A stretch of 64,000 bases of DNA from Colwellia marinimaniae (GTDB lineage Bacteria; Pseudomonadota; Gammaproteobacteria; Enterobacterales; Alteromonadaceae). The notes under the pieces were generated by a model. The model was given only the letters and a program-made list of their open reading frames with translations. It was not told where the DNA came from and did no database searches. Where the stretch lies: positions 62,001 to 126,000 of the forward strand of contig NZ_BDQM01000003.1 in the NCBI RefSeq assembly GCF_002207865.1, read 5' to 3'. The number at the start of each line of letters is the position of its first letter. The first letter of the stretch is position 1. The translations under genes were made by a program, and so were the position numbers. Shown here in pieces: positions 55,391 to 64,000 of the stretch.

Positions 55391-56056
55391 GTGGCTATTT
55401 ACCTTCCCTTTGTCAAATTAAGTCAATGGCAACAAATTGCTTTTTCCGCGGCGCTACTTGAGCGTATGTTACCTAATTATAAAATGTTTAGTGAGGCCGT
55501 TGATTTTGGTGATGCTAAAATATTGCGCAATCAACTCGATATTATTTGGCAATGGCTTGCCAATCGTAATACGGTAAAAATTAATATTGATGCCCAACTA
55601 CTCAAGTTGGAGGCTGAAATACCTGATCCCGAAGCATTTGATTCTTTTGGTGTCTTCCCCGCACTGGATGCTTGCATGGCGTTAACCGCGTTATGGCAAT
55701 TAATGCAAAGTAAGCCGCTAAAAAAATCGATAGTGTCAGAAGTGGATCTAGATGATATTAAAAGTATTAGTCGCTTATCCCATAATAGCGTCAGTTATTA
55801 TGTTGAGCTGCTTTTACTTGAAGAGGCTGCAGACGTGACAGCGACTAATGCAACCACTCCGCAGCCTATTACCGACGAGCTTGTGATCACGGATGAACAA
55901 ATGAATGAACATCCATTAATGCAGTGGGAAAAAGATAGCCAAAATGAGCTGTTCGACTTTCTAAAGTTTGCGGCTGAAGATAAGCGTAGCTGTCAATTAG
56001 CTAAGCAGATGAGCCTATCTGAAGGTTTATCGAATTTGGGTATAGAAATCTCTTAG
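55391..56056 (+). CDS. YjaG/DUF416 family protein
   Basis: A 221-residue cytoplasmic protein. FVKLSQWQQIAFSAALLERMLPNYKMFSE at the N-terminus, IPDPEAFDSFGVFPALDACMALTALWQLM in the middle and the C-terminal QWEKDSQNELFDFLKF match the DUF416 (YjaG) family. The function of the family is not established. Start is GTG 55391. Beyond the usual length (about 200) it has a short low-complexity insert near residue 150 (VTATNATTPQPITD). It stands alone between the coiled-coil gene and a serine hydrolase gene. Confidence 0.85.
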   Translation: MAIYLPFVKLSQWQQIAFSAALLERMLPNYKMFSEAVDFGDAKILRNQLDIIWQWLANRNTVKINIDAQLLKLEAEIPDPEAFDSFGVFPALDACMALTALWQLMQSKPLKKSIVSEVDLDDIKSISRLSHNSVSYYVELLLLEEAADVTATNATTPQPITDELVITDEQMNEHPLMQWEKDSQNELFDFLKFAAEDKRSCQLAKQMSLSEGLSNLGIEIS

Positions 56057-56132
56057 TTTAATAGTGGCTAAGTAAAGCAAAGCTTAACCTAGCGCTTAAA
56101 TAAAAATAATAATGTTAATAATAGGAAGAAAA

Positions 56133-57725
56133 ATGAAGTTACTCAGTAACACATTGTTTTCAATCACCTTGATTTTCACCTTAACCTTGTTAGTGGCTAC
56201 ACCGCTGCAAGCAAGTAGTATGGTAGAGAAAAACACTAAGATTGAACAAGCCATTAGCCAAGCCATGAATACCTTTCAAGTGCCAGGTGTAGCGGTCGCT
56301 ATTATCAAAGATAACCAGGTGGTGATGAGCAAAGGTTTTGGTGTTATTGAACAGGGTAAATCGGCCAAGGTCACTGCTGATACTTTATTTGGTATTGCCT
56401 CAAATACTAAAGCGATGACGGTGGCGTTATTAGCCAATTTGGTGGATGAAGGAAAATTAACTTGGCAAACCAAGGTGATTGATATCATTCCTGAGTTTCA
56501 AATGCCTAATGCTTATGTGACTAGCGAATTTACTATTACTGACTTATTAGCCCATAACTCAGGTTTAGGTTTAGGTGCGGGTGATTTGATGATTTGGCCG
56601 CATACTACTCTAACAAATGATGATGTTATTAAGGGTATTAAACATCTACCTGTGATATCTAGTTTTCGTAGTGAATTTGCTTATGATAATTTATTATATA
56701 TTGTTGCCGGTGAAGTGATTGCACGTGTTACTGGCCAGTCTTGGAATGAGGTTGTTCAACAGCGTATATTTAGCCCGTTAGGTATGAAAAATACCCGTGC
56801 AACTTTCTCACAAATTGACAAACAGAACAAAAATGTTGCTAGAGCGCATGTGCCACTTAACGGCAAGTTAAATGTTATTGGCGGTAACTTCATCGAAAGA
56901 TTTGGTGCCGCGGCTTCAGTAGCTTCAAGCGTTAATGATATGAGCTTGTGGTTACAGGCTCAATTAAATCAAGGTGTATACGGTAGCAAAACTGATGACA
57001 AATTACCTCGTCTATTTTCAGCCAAACAAAGCCGTAAGATGTGGCAGGCGCAAACATTACTGTCGGTTTCTGAACAAGCGACCCAGCAAGATAAAACCCA
57101 TTTTTCTGCCTATGGTTTAGGCTGGTTTATGAAAGACTACCATGGGGTGAAATTAATTCATCACAGTGGTGGCATCTTAGGCATGGTGTCAAAAGTGGTG
57201 TTAGTGCCAGAAGAAAATTTGGCTATGGTGATTCTGACTAATCAGCAATCGGGTTATGCTCTTAATGCTATCTACCACGAAATCTTAAATGAGTACCTTG
57301 AGTTAGAAGAAAAAGATTGGATCGCTTACTATCACGCGAAACAGCAAAAAAATATAGCCAAAGAGAAAAAGCGCTTAGCTAAAATAGCGGATTCAGTTAA
57401 TAAAAACTCAGCACATTCGTTGCCACTACGTGATTACGCACAAAGCTATGTTGATAGCTGGTACGGTGAAATTGATATTAGTTTTAAAAACAATAAGCTG
57501 CATATGCAATTTGCTAATACCGCAGCGTTACAAGGCACACTAGAGCACTACCAGCATAATACTTTTATTGTCCGCTGGCATGATAGAACCCTTGAGGCTG
57601 ATGCCTTTGTGAATTTCAATTTAAATGAAGAGGGTGGTATTAACTACGTCACCATGAAAGCGGTATCGTTGGCGACCGATTTTAGCTTTGATTTTCATGA
57701 CTTGAGGCTAGTACCGAAAAAATAA
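56133..57725 (+). CDS. beta-lactamase-family serine hydrolase
   Basis: A 530-residue exported hydrolase. A signal peptide (about 1-27, ending PLQAS) is followed by a serine beta-lactamase/class C penicillin-binding domain (about 35-390). The nucleophile motif is SNTK (Ser90, Lys93), the second motif is the YDN of YDNLLYIVAG and the third is HHSGG. A C-terminal domain of about 130 residues resembles DUF3471-type extensions. I start at ATG 56133, which has an AGGAAG ribosome site, in preference to 56112. It is likely a peptidase or esterase of the periplasm; true beta-lactamase activity is doubtful. Confidence 0.9.
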   Translation: MKLLSNTLFSITLIFTLTLLVATPLQASSMVEKNTKIEQAISQAMNTFQVPGVAVAIIKDNQVVMSKGFGVIEQGKSAKVTADTLFGIASNTKAMTVALLANLVDEGKLTWQTKVIDIIPEFQMPNAYVTSEFTITDLLAHNSGLGLGAGDLMIWPHTTLTNDDVIKGIKHLPVISSFRSEFAYDNLLYIVAGEVIARVTGQSWNEVVQQRIFSPLGMKNTRATFSQIDKQNKNVARAHVPLNGKLNVIGGNFIERFGAAASVASSVNDMSLWLQAQLNQGVYGSKTDDKLPRLFSAKQSRKMWQAQTLLSVSEQATQQDKTHFSAYGLGWFMKDYHGVKLIHHSGGILGMVSKVVLVPEENLAMVILTNQQSGYALNAIYHEILNEYLELEEKDWIAYYHAKQQKNIAKEKKRLAKIADSVNKNSAHSLPLRDYAQSYVDSWYGEIDISFKNNKLHMQFANTAALQGTLEHYQHNTFIVRWHDRTLEADAFVNFNLNEEGGINYVTMKAVSLATDFSFDFHDLRLVPKK

Positions 57726-57793
57726 CTCACTAAGCTGAACTCTGGATAATGGCTGATTGCTCCTCAGTGCAGCTTAACGAGTTTACTAATGAA

Positions 57794-57823
57794 AAAGGAG
57801 TGCTAATCTGGCACTCCTTTTTT
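57794..57823 (+). terminator. bidirectional terminator between the serine hydrolase and ogt genes
   Basis: AAAGGAGTGC (57794-57803) pairs perfectly with GCACTCCTTT (57811-57820) around a seven-base loop. Ts follow on one side and As precede on the other, so it can serve both convergent genes. Confidence 0.88.
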
Positions 57824-57861
57824 GTTTTTAGCCAATAAGCTAATCCAATTCAGCGTGGATA

Positions 57862-58425
57862 TTAGCGGAGAAATTGTGTTTTTGCTTGTCGTTTATGAAT
57901 AACATTATTGATATCTAGCTGACTGTTGTCATCAGAGACTTTAACGCTGACCCCTTCATGCTTTAATAACCAGAGTTTACGTTCAATACCTCCGGCATAA
58001 CCTGTTAAAGCGCCATCAGCACCAATAACGCGATGACAAGGTACTATTAAAGTAATAGGATTTCTGCCATTAGCGCCACCAACCGCCTGGGCAGCTTTTG
58101 GCTTATTGAGCATCTTGGCTATGTCGCCATAGGATTTTACTTGCCCAAAAGGAATTTCTGTTAGACAACGCCACACCGATTGTTGAAATGATGTTCCTAG
58201 TGGCGCCAACGGCAGGGTAAATACTTGCCGCTCACCGGCAAAGTATTCTGTTAATTGCTGTTTGCACAGTGCCGTGATGTCATTAGTTTTGCCTTGCGCT
58301 GGTTCACCACCACAAACTTTATCACCACAAAAAATAGCTTGGCAAATTCCTTGCTCGGAGGCCATAAATTCAAATAAGCCTAATGGCGTGTCGAGATAGT
58401 CGGTATACATACTTGTTGTTGCCAA
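57862..58425 (-). CDS. ogt: methylated-DNA--protein-cysteine methyltransferase
   Basis: A 187-residue DNA repair protein that removes alkyl groups from O6-alkylguanine by transferring them to its own cysteine. The acceptor motif is PCHRVIGADG with Cys130. The helix-turn-helix region TEIPFGQVKSYGDIAKML and the PKAAQAVGGANGRNPI segment are as in Ogt. A short basic C-terminal extension (KRQAKTQFLR) is present. It is convergent with the serine hydrolase and followed on the same strand, with a gap, by rsmD upstream. Confidence 0.95.
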   Translation of the reverse strand: MATTSMYTDYLDTPLGLFEFMASEQGICQAIFCGDKVCGGEPAQGKTNDITALCKQQLTEYFAGERQVFTLPLAPLGTSFQQSVWRCLTEIPFGQVKSYGDIAKMLNKPKAAQAVGGANGRNPITLIVPCHRVIGADGALTGYAGGIERKLWLLKHEGVSVKVSDDNSQLDINNVIHKRQAKTQFLR

Positions 58426-58494
58426 AAGTTGCCTCCAGTGCTGTAAGTTATTATTTCAAGTTATGACTTCAAATTATTGTTAGCAATAGCGAAA

Positions 58495-59118
58495 TTAGGC
58501 TTGATATTGATAGAGCTGATAGACAACCTGACCGGCGGTTTTTTCTTTCAATAATTGCCAGTTTGTTGGCATAAGCTGTTTACTTTCGACTTCCATTTCG
58601 ACATAAATGAGTGCTTGCTCAGCTAAACCATATTGATTTAATAGCGCTGCCGCTTGCTCTACTAGCTGTTTTCTAAAAGGAGGGTCGAGAAAAACCAAAT
58701 CAAAGGGCTTGTGGCTACTTGCCGTTTGCTCCGACTTAAGAAAAGCAAGTGCATCACGGTTAATCACCATGACATTGTCAGCTTTAAGTAGCTCTTTATT
58801 GGCTTGTAGTTGTTTAGCCGCTGCTTTGTTTAATTCCACTAAGGTAACTTGAGCAGCGCCACGTGATAATGCTTCAAAACCTAAGCCACCAGAGCCAGCA
58901 AAGCAATCTAAGCAATTAGCTTGATTAATGTAAGGCATTAGCCAGTTAAAGACGGTTTCTTTTACTCTATCTGTTGTTGGCCTTAGACCATCAGCCATTA
59001 ATACCGGTAACTTCCTGCCTCTATATTTTCCGGCAATAATGCGGATCTTACCGGTAGATTTCCCCTGAGTCATCCCAGCAGGAGATTTTCTATTAAGTTG
59101 TTTTTTTGCTTGTTTCAT
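58495..59118 (-). CDS. rsmD: 16S rRNA (guanine966-N2)-methyltransferase
   Basis: A 207-residue cytoplasmic SAM-dependent rRNA methyltransferase. The family signature IIAGKYRGRKLP leads into GLRPTTDRVKETVFNWL, the SAM loop CLDCFAGSGGLGFEALSRGA and the catalytic LVFLDPPFRK. Length matches the usual 200 residues. It is divergent from ftsY, a widely conserved arrangement in proteobacteria, with a dispersed palindrome in the shared upstream region. Confidence 0.97.
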   Translation of the reverse strand: MKQAKKQLNRKSPAGMTQGKSTGKIRIIAGKYRGRKLPVLMADGLRPTTDRVKETVFNWLMPYINQANCLDCFAGSGGLGFEALSRGAAQVTLVELNKAAAKQLQANKELLKADNVMVINRDALAFLKSEQTASSHKPFDLVFLDPPFRKQLVEQAAALLNQYGLAEQALIYVEMEVESKQLMPTNWQLLKEKTAGQVVYQLYQYQA

Positions 59119-59180
59119 ATCACTGACAATTTTGCTATTAAGTGCTAATATAGCGCCAATTTTATCCTTGTTTGGCCTTT

Positions 59181-59212
59181 ATACCAAGTAGATTAATTAA
59201 TCCCATTGGTAT
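59181..59212. repeat. ATACCAA/TTGGTAT interrupted palindrome between rsmD and ftsY
   Basis: ATACCAA (59181-59187) and TTGGTAT (59206-59212) form inverted arms around TAGATTAATTAA-type spacer. Position and sequence resemble the element upstream of ubiC. Confidence 0.6.
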
Positions 59213-59256
59213 TATCGCAAACAAATTCATACTGTAATATATTTAGGTAGCTAAAA

Positions 59257-60708
59257 GTGTCGAAAAAAAAAGGTATGTTGTCTTGGTTAGGCTTTGGCAA
59301 AAAAGCCAAGCAAGCAAGCGCTGAAAAAAGCACAGCAGAAAGTTCAACAGAGCATCTTCCCGATGCTAAGCTTGCACCAGCGCCCGTAGTTGAGCCACTT
59401 GTCGAACCGATAAGCGAACCGACCAGTGAGCAAGCCGCTGAACCAGAGAAAATTGTCCCAGTAGTTAATGACGCTAGCAGTGTCGAACATGAAAGTGTCG
59501 AAGAGCAAAAAGTCGAGCATGGCATTAATGTTGCTGAACCAGTCGCTGACGTTGTCGACAGCATTATTACTCTAGCTGATGAAGTGCTACCCGAGGAAAA
59601 ATTATTAGCTGAAATGACCGCTAGTGAGCAAGGTGAAGAAACAGCTGCAGCTGAGCCTGCTAATGAGCCAGTGCCAAATGAAACCGTACCAGTAGACAGC
59701 ACAACCACGCTTGAGCCGAGTGACATCAAGACCCTTGTTGGCCAAGATGAAGCAAAAACTGAAGCAAAAACTGAAACAAAGGCGGCAGCTAAGCTGGGTT
59801 TCTTTGCTCGCTTAAAGCAAGGTTTAAGTAAAACTAGGCAAAATTTAGGTGGCGGCTTAATTGATTTATTTCGTGGTAAACAAATTGACGATGACTTATT
59901 TGAAGAGTTAGAAACCCATTTGTTATTGGCCGATGTTGGTATTGAAACCACCATGAAAATTATCGATTCATTAACGAAAAGTGCTAGTCGAAAGCAGCTA
60001 AAAGATGCTTCAGCCTTGTATGACTTACTGAAAATAGAATTAAAGAAAATCATTGCAGATGTTAGCCAGCCTCTAGTTATCCCAGAGAGTGATGGACCCT
60101 TTGTTATACTGATGGTTGGCGTAAATGGTGTTGGTAAAACCACCACCATAGGTAAACTGGCTAAGCAATTTCAAGCTGAGGGTAAGTCGGTAATGCTTGC
60201 TGCAGGGGATACTTTTAGAGCCGCAGCCGTTGAGCAATTGCAAGTTTGGGGGGAGCGTAATAATGTCCCTGTTATTGCGCAACATACCGGTGCTGATAGT
60301 GCTTCGGTTATTTTTGATGCCATTAGTGCCGCAAAAGCGCGTAAAGTTGATGTCCTCATTGCTGATACTGCCGGTCGTTTACAAAATAAAGCCCACTTGA
60401 TGGAAGAGTTGAAAAAAATCGTGCGGGTAATGAAAAAATTAGACATTAATGCCCCACATGAAGTGATGCTTACCCTCGATGCGGGCACTGGACAAAATGC
60501 TTTAAGTCAAACTAAGTTGTTTGATGAAGCGGTCGGTTTAACGGGGTTAATTGTGACTAAGCTAGATGGTACCGCCAAAGGTGGTGTTCTTTTTGCTATT
60601 GCCGATAAACATAATATTCCTATTCGTTATTTAGGTGTGGGTGAAGGCATCGATGATTTAAGACCCTTTAATGGTGATGACTTTATCGAGGCCCTTTTTA
60701 GCAAATAA
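59257..60708 (+). CDS. ftsY: signal recognition particle receptor FtsY
   Basis: A 483-residue membrane-associated GTPase that receives ribosome-SRP complexes. The N-terminal acidic A domain covers about 1-175, rich in Glu/Ala/Pro; the NG domain (about 185-483) carries GVNGVGKTTTIGKLA, DTAGRLQNKAHLM and TKLDGTAKGG. Translation begins at GTG 59257. It is followed by ftsE and ftsX, the usual order. The long opposite-strand frame within its A domain is a shadow caused by biased codon composition. Confidence 0.97.
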   Translation: MSKKKGMLSWLGFGKKAKQASAEKSTAESSTEHLPDAKLAPAPVVEPLVEPISEPTSEQAAEPEKIVPVVNDASSVEHESVEEQKVEHGINVAEPVADVVDSIITLADEVLPEEKLLAEMTASEQGEETAAAEPANEPVPNETVPVDSTTTLEPSDIKTLVGQDEAKTEAKTETKAAAKLGFFARLKQGLSKTRQNLGGGLIDLFRGKQIDDDLFEELETHLLLADVGIETTMKIIDSLTKSASRKQLKDASALYDLLKIELKKIIADVSQPLVIPESDGPFVILMVGVNGVGKTTTIGKLAKQFQAEGKSVMLAAGDTFRAAAVEQLQVWGERNNVPVIAQHTGADSASVIFDAISAAKARKVDVLIADTAGRLQNKAHLMEELKKIVRVMKKLDINAPHEVMLTLDAGTGQNALSQTKLFDEAVGLTGLIVTKLDGTAKGGVLFAIADKHNIPIRYLGVGEGIDDLRPFNGDDFIEALFSK

Positions 60709-60719
60709 ATAAGCAAAGC

Positions 60720-60784
60720 CTCAAACGACGGCAAAACAGATTATTGCTTGGTGATGCTAAATAAGCATTTTAACGTCGTTTGAG
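60720..60784 (+). promoter_or_regulatory. wide inverted repeat between ftsY and ftsE
   Basis: CTCAAACGACG (60720-60730) and its exact complement CGTCGTTTGAG (60774-60784) enclose 43 bases. No T run follows. It may fold as a long hairpin modulating expression of ftsEX. Confidence 0.45.
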
Positions 60785-60843
60785 TATATTGTGGGGAACT
60801 GTGCTAAGTTATCCTGCTAACCAGGGCAAAATATAAAAATAAT

Positions 60844-61536
60844 ATGATTAATTTCAATAAGGTAAATAAAACCTATCCCGGTGGGTTTTTGGCATTAAAA
60901 CAAGTGAGTTTTAGCTTGGCAAGCGGTGAAATGGCGTTTTTAACGGGCCATTCAGGCGCTGGTAAAAGTACTTTATTAAAATTAATCTCACTGATGGAAA
61001 AGCCTAGCTCTGGCAGTATTCAAGTAAATCATACCGAGCTAGCTGACATTAAATATAAGCAGGTTCCTTATGTGCGCCGTGGTATTGGCATGATTTTTCA
61101 AAGTCATAATTTACTTAAAGACCGCACAGTTTTTGATAATGTCGCCTTACCTTTAATTATTGAAGGTGTCAGCCATAAAGAAATTAAAAAACGGGTTGCT
61201 ACTGCATTGGACAAGGTGCATTTAGCCGCCAAATTAAAATGTTACCCACATATGCTTTCGGGAGGTGAACAACAGCGTGTTGGTATTGCCCGCGCCATTG
61301 TTAACAAACCGCCTATTCTGCTTGCCGATGAGCCAACAGGTAATTTAGATCCCAAGTTATCGCTAGATATTATTCGTTTATTTGAGGAGTTTAATGCCGC
61401 AGGTGTCACTGTGTTAATTGCTACTCATGACCTAGGTTTAATTGCCCGCATGAAATATCGTACCCTGACGCTAAAAGAGGGGACCATGATTAATGATGGT
61501 ATTGTTGATGGCTTGCAAGTGCAGGGGGGGAGTTGA
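60844..61536 (+). CDS. ftsE: cell division ATP-binding protein FtsE
   Basis: A 230-residue ABC ATPase that with FtsX controls septal peptidoglycan hydrolases. Walker A is GHSGAGKST, the signature is [15 protein letters not shown] and Walker B is [15 protein letters not shown] 60844 is the likely start. Its stop overlaps the ftsX start by one base (TGATG at 61534-61538). The C-terminus is a little longer than in Escherichia coli. Confidence 0.98.
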   Translation: MINFNKVNKTYPGGFLALKQVSFSLASGEMAFLTGHSGAGKSTLLKLISLMEKPSSGSIQVNHTELADIKYKQVPYVRRGIGMIFQSHNLLKDRTVFDNVALPLIIEGVSHKEIKKRVATALDKVHLAAKLKCYPHMLSGGEQQRVGIARAIVNKPPILLADEPTGNLDPKLSLDIIRLFEEFNAAGVTVLIATHDLGLIARMKYRTLTLKEGTMINDGIVDGLQVQGGS

Positions 61537-62510
61537 TGAGTAATATTCATAGCAGTGGTTTAAAAGCACGTTCAAGCTTATTAACACGCATTTTAACCTT
61601 ACCCATACGACATGTTCAGCAAGCCATAGGTAGCTTAGGTAATTTATGGCGTACACCTTTTACTACCGTGATGACTATTTTTGTTTTAGGGGTCAGTTTG
61701 GCCTTGCCCGCAACCTTGCATCTTTTTGTTAAGAATGCACAGCAAGTAAGTGAAAAATGGGATAGCGCTGCGCAAATCACCCTATTTTTAAAACTATCAA
61801 CCAGTGAAAAGAGCACACAAAACCTGATAAAACGTATCAGCCTTTATAATGAAGTCGCCGAAGTTCGATATATTTCGGCCGAACAAGCATTAAAAGAGTT
61901 TAAAATTTTATCCGGTTTTGGCCAGTCACTTGAATATTTAGAGACCAACCCATTACCAGCGACATTGCTGGTGACACCAACACAAAGAGCCAGCCAAGCG
62001 CAAGCAGCGAATGCCTTATTAGCAAAACTGAATAAAGAGCGCGAAGTCGACCAAGGTAAGCTAGATTTAGAATGGTTAACACGTTTAGATGCCATAGCAC
62101 GTTTAATTGAAGATATTGTTCTTGGTGTCGCCTTATTATTATGTTTATCTGTGGTGCTTATTGTCGGTAATACCATTCGCTTAGCTATTTTAAATGAAAA
62201 AGATGCTATCGCTATTATGAAATTGGTGGGTGCAACCGATAGTTTTATTCAGCGACCCTTTTTATATTCGGGTATTTGGTACGGTATTTTTGGCGGTATA
62301 CTTTCATGTATTGCCGTTACCTTACTTGCTTGGTATCTAGGTTATGCGATAAGTGATCTAACAGCGCTTTATCAAAGTAATTTTCAACTACAGGGTCTTA
62401 CTGGCAGTGAAGCCTTAATGCTTATTGCTTTTGCTGTGGTACTATCTTTACTGGGTAGTTACATCTCGGTAAGCCAACATATCAAGGCAATAGAGCCCAA
62501 TGCGGACTAA
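61536..62510 (+). CDS. ftsX: cell division protein FtsX
   Basis: A 324-residue inner-membrane protein with four helices and a large periplasmic loop after the first; it transmits FtsE ATP hydrolysis to EnvC-type amidase activators. The region RHVQQAIGSLGNLWRTPFTTVMT, the periplasmic AEVRYISAEQALKEFK and the cytoplasmic LAILNEKDAIAIMKLVGATDSFI are typical. I take ATG 61536, overlapping the ftsE stop, instead of the TTG one codon earlier. Confidence 0.97.
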   Translation: MSNIHSSGLKARSSLLTRILTLPIRHVQQAIGSLGNLWRTPFTTVMTIFVLGVSLALPATLHLFVKNAQQVSEKWDSAAQITLFLKLSTSEKSTQNLIKRISLYNEVAEVRYISAEQALKEFKILSGFGQSLEYLETNPLPATLLVTPTQRASQAQAANALLAKLNKEREVDQGKLDLEWLTRLDAIARLIEDIVLGVALLLCLSVVLIVGNTIRLAILNEKDAIAIMKLVGATDSFIQRPFLYSGIWYGIFGGILSCIAVTLLAWYLGYAISDLTALYQSNFQLQGLTGSEALMLIAFAVVLSLLGSYISVSQHIKAIEPNAD

Positions 62511-62762
62511 CAACGAAAAAATAACCGTACTTTCAATTAATTGTTGGCATGGTTCTATAATTAGTTATCTGTTTGTTTCTTCGCTTGTTTAAAGTTGAAA
62601 AGTAAAGCCACTTACAAAGTGTCACATTTAATTCATCAATAATTTGAAAGATCGCCTTGTGCCCCTCTTTCTATTAGGCTAATGTTCATGTCCCCGCTAT
62701 CGTAAAGAGTGTCGAACTATGTTATTATCGCGGGCGAATCAAAGAGAGAAAGGAGAGTTATT

Positions 62763-63620
62763 ATGAGTCAAACAATGCAACTTACCCTACCAAAAAGTGG
62801 TAGCATCGAAGCCTATATGCAATCAGCGTATAATATTCCTATGCTTACGGCTGAAAAAGAGCATGATCTGGCTACTCGTCTTTATAACGACAATGATTTA
62901 TCAGCGGCACAAGAGTTAATTATGTCGCACTTACGTTTTGTTATTCATGTGGCTAAAGGTTATGCAGGTTATGGTTTACCTCATGCTGATCTAGTGCAAG
63001 AAGGCAACGTCGGTTTAATGAAAGCGGTTAAACGCTTTAACCCCGAAGTAGGTGTACGTTTAGTGTCTTTTGCTGTTCATTGGATTAAAGCAGAAATTCA
63101 TGAATATGTGCTTAAAAATTGGCGCATTGTCAAAGTTGCCACCACTAAAGCGCAACGTAAATTATTTTTCAATCTACGTAAAAATAAAAAACGTTTAGGC
63201 TGGTTCAGCACCGAAGAAGTAAATACGGTAGCAGAGAATCTTGGTGTAACCACTAAAGACGTTATGGAAATGGAATCTCGTATGAGTAGCCATGACCAAT
63301 CGTTTGAATTATCAAAAGACGATGATGATAATATTGGTGCTGGTAGTTTTTCACCTGCGCAATACTTGGAAGATAAACAATCAGATTTAGCCGTTGAAGT
63401 TGAAAATGATAATTGGGAACGTCATGCCAATCAGCGTTTATCAACCGCACTGGTGACACTGGATGACCGTAGCCAAGATATTATTAAGACACGTTGGTTA
63501 ACAGAAGATAAAACCACCTTGCAAGAGCTAGCTAATAAATATCAGATATCAGCAGAGCGGGTAAGGCAGTTAGAAAAAAATGCTTTATCTAAATTAAAAA
63601 ATACCATGGTATTTGATTAA
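62763..63620 (+). CDS. rpoH: RNA polymerase sigma-32 factor
   Basis: A 285-residue heat-shock sigma factor. Region 2 shows [36 protein letters not shown], the RpoH box is [10 protein letters not shown], and region 4 contains [29 protein letters not shown] start at ATG 62763 after an AAAGGAGAG ribosome site; the frame extends upstream to 62709 with no such signal. It follows ftsEX as in other gammaproteobacteria but with its own upstream region of about 250 bases, probably containing its promoters. Confidence 0.98.
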   Translation: MSQTMQLTLPKSGSIEAYMQSAYNIPMLTAEKEHDLATRLYNDNDLSAAQELIMSHLRFVIHVAKGYAGYGLPHADLVQEGNVGLMKAVKRFNPEVGVRLVSFAVHWIKAEIHEYVLKNWRIVKVATTKAQRKLFFNLRKNKKRLGWFSTEEVNTVAENLGVTTKDVMEMESRMSSHDQSFELSKDDDDNIGAGSFSPAQYLEDKQSDLAVEVENDNWERHANQRLSTALVTLDDRSQDIIKTRWLTEDKTTLQELANKYQISAERVRQLEKNALSKLKNTMVFD

Positions 63621-63656
63621 GCCTTATATAAGCTTAAAAAAACCTATGTAAATAAG

Positions 63657-63678
63657 CCGACTTGATGTCGGTTTTTTT
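63657..63678 (+). terminator. rpoH terminator
   Basis: CCGAC (63657-63661) pairs with GTCGG (63667-63671) around TTGAT, followed by seven T. It is about 37 bases after the rpoH stop. Confidence 0.82.
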
Positions 63679-64000
63679 ATGGCTAAATTTTACGGCATTG
63701 TCATATTATCAAATTATGCCCACCTTACTCGCTAGTCATTATCCCATTAGAGCGATATTTATCTTGCAAGCAGCTAAAAAATAGCCAATCTAATCACATT
63801 TAATCACATCCTACTCGTCAGAAATCACCACTTCATTACAGTCTTAACTAAATTACCACACTTGAAAACGAACTTTTTCAAATAGATCGCGCAGTATTGA
63901 TGGCAATTGATTAATACCCGCTCCCATTGAAATCCTGCACTTTGAATAGGAACGGGTATATATCAGTTCCCAATAATTTACGATAAAAAGGTAGAAGTAA
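63679..64000. other. terminal intergenic region
   Basis: About 320 bases at the window end contain no supported gene. An inverted repeat, ATACCCGCTCC (63914-63924) and GGAACGGGTAT (63949-63959), matches at 10 of 11 positions and could be a terminator or repeat element for a gene beyond the window. Confidence 0.5.

Noticed and set aside
59193..60149. 318-codon minus-strand frame opposite ftsY
   Set aside because: It lies opposite the GTP-binding and acidic domains of ftsY and is Ser/Ala-rich, a typical shadow of biased codon use.
62709..62762. N-terminal extension of rpoH
   Set aside because: The ribosome site AAAGGAGAG and family alignment place the start at 62763.

Overview
The window is an AT-rich chromosomal segment from a marine, probably psychrophilic gammaproteobacterium of the Alteromonadales, most likely Colwellia or a close relative. 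The evidence is gene content (kbl-tdh, glpE-glpG, a FliL-like protein beside ubiC-ubiA, rsmD/ftsY-ftsE-ftsX-rpoH, an Alteromonadales-type plsB), abundant c-di-GMP and chemotaxis proteins, a TRAP transporter, chitin-degradation genes and SapC. Assignments come from motif and family recognition only; no database was searched.

Layout. 0-6 kb: threonine catabolism (kbl, tdh), glpE-glpG, a FliL-like protein, and ubiquinone entry (ubiC-ubiA). 6-9 kb: a minus-strand pair, FIST sensor plus GGDEF-EAL protein. 9.3-12.3 kb: a TRAP transporter whose binding protein resembles the 2-oxoacid (TakP) group. 12.5-17.7 kb: a four-gene run with overlapping stop/start codons: outer-membrane barrel, small phosphate-binding-like periplasmic protein, membrane-anchored diguanylate cyclase with an intact GGDEF, and a membrane GGDEF-EAL protein with degenerate GGDEF and intact EAL. 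This looks like one periplasm-to-c-di-GMP sensory module and is the best candidate for an undescribed system here. 17.7-30.2 kb: a TonB/TolA-like anchor protein, plsB, a NYN nuclease-like protein, a TVP38 membrane protein, a beta-propeller/SHOCT protein, a double OB-fold SSB-like protein, a 51-codon gene coupled to rsmJ, a chemoreceptor, a peroxiredoxin and ferritin.

30.3-38.8 kb is the most accessory part: a calcium-loop lipoprotein paired with an orphan CpxR-like DNA-binding domain, an HI0933-type flavoprotein, small genes, a glutaredoxin, an intact-ended IS4-family insertion with a 9-bp target duplication, an unknown membrane protein, a GC-richer CBS-domain gene that looks foreign, and a structured non-coding stretch. 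Three copies of a short TTACCACAA-centred repeat lie within it.

38.8-43.2 kb: alpha/beta hydrolase, Cache chemoreceptor and a leucine-rich-repeat protein kinase. 43.4-51 kb: a minus-strand chitin cluster (GH18 chitinase, AA10 lytic polysaccharide monooxygenase, ChiA-like GH18 chitinase), with a perfect 28-bp palindrome just ahead of the AA10 gene. 51.5-58.4 kb: a frameshifted CPBP membrane protease, small secreted protein, SapC, a long coiled-coil protein, a YjaG-like protein, a serine hydrolase and Ogt. 58.5-63.6 kb: conserved rsmD, divergent from ftsY-ftsE-ftsX-rpoH. No tRNA, rRNA or CRISPR array was seen.
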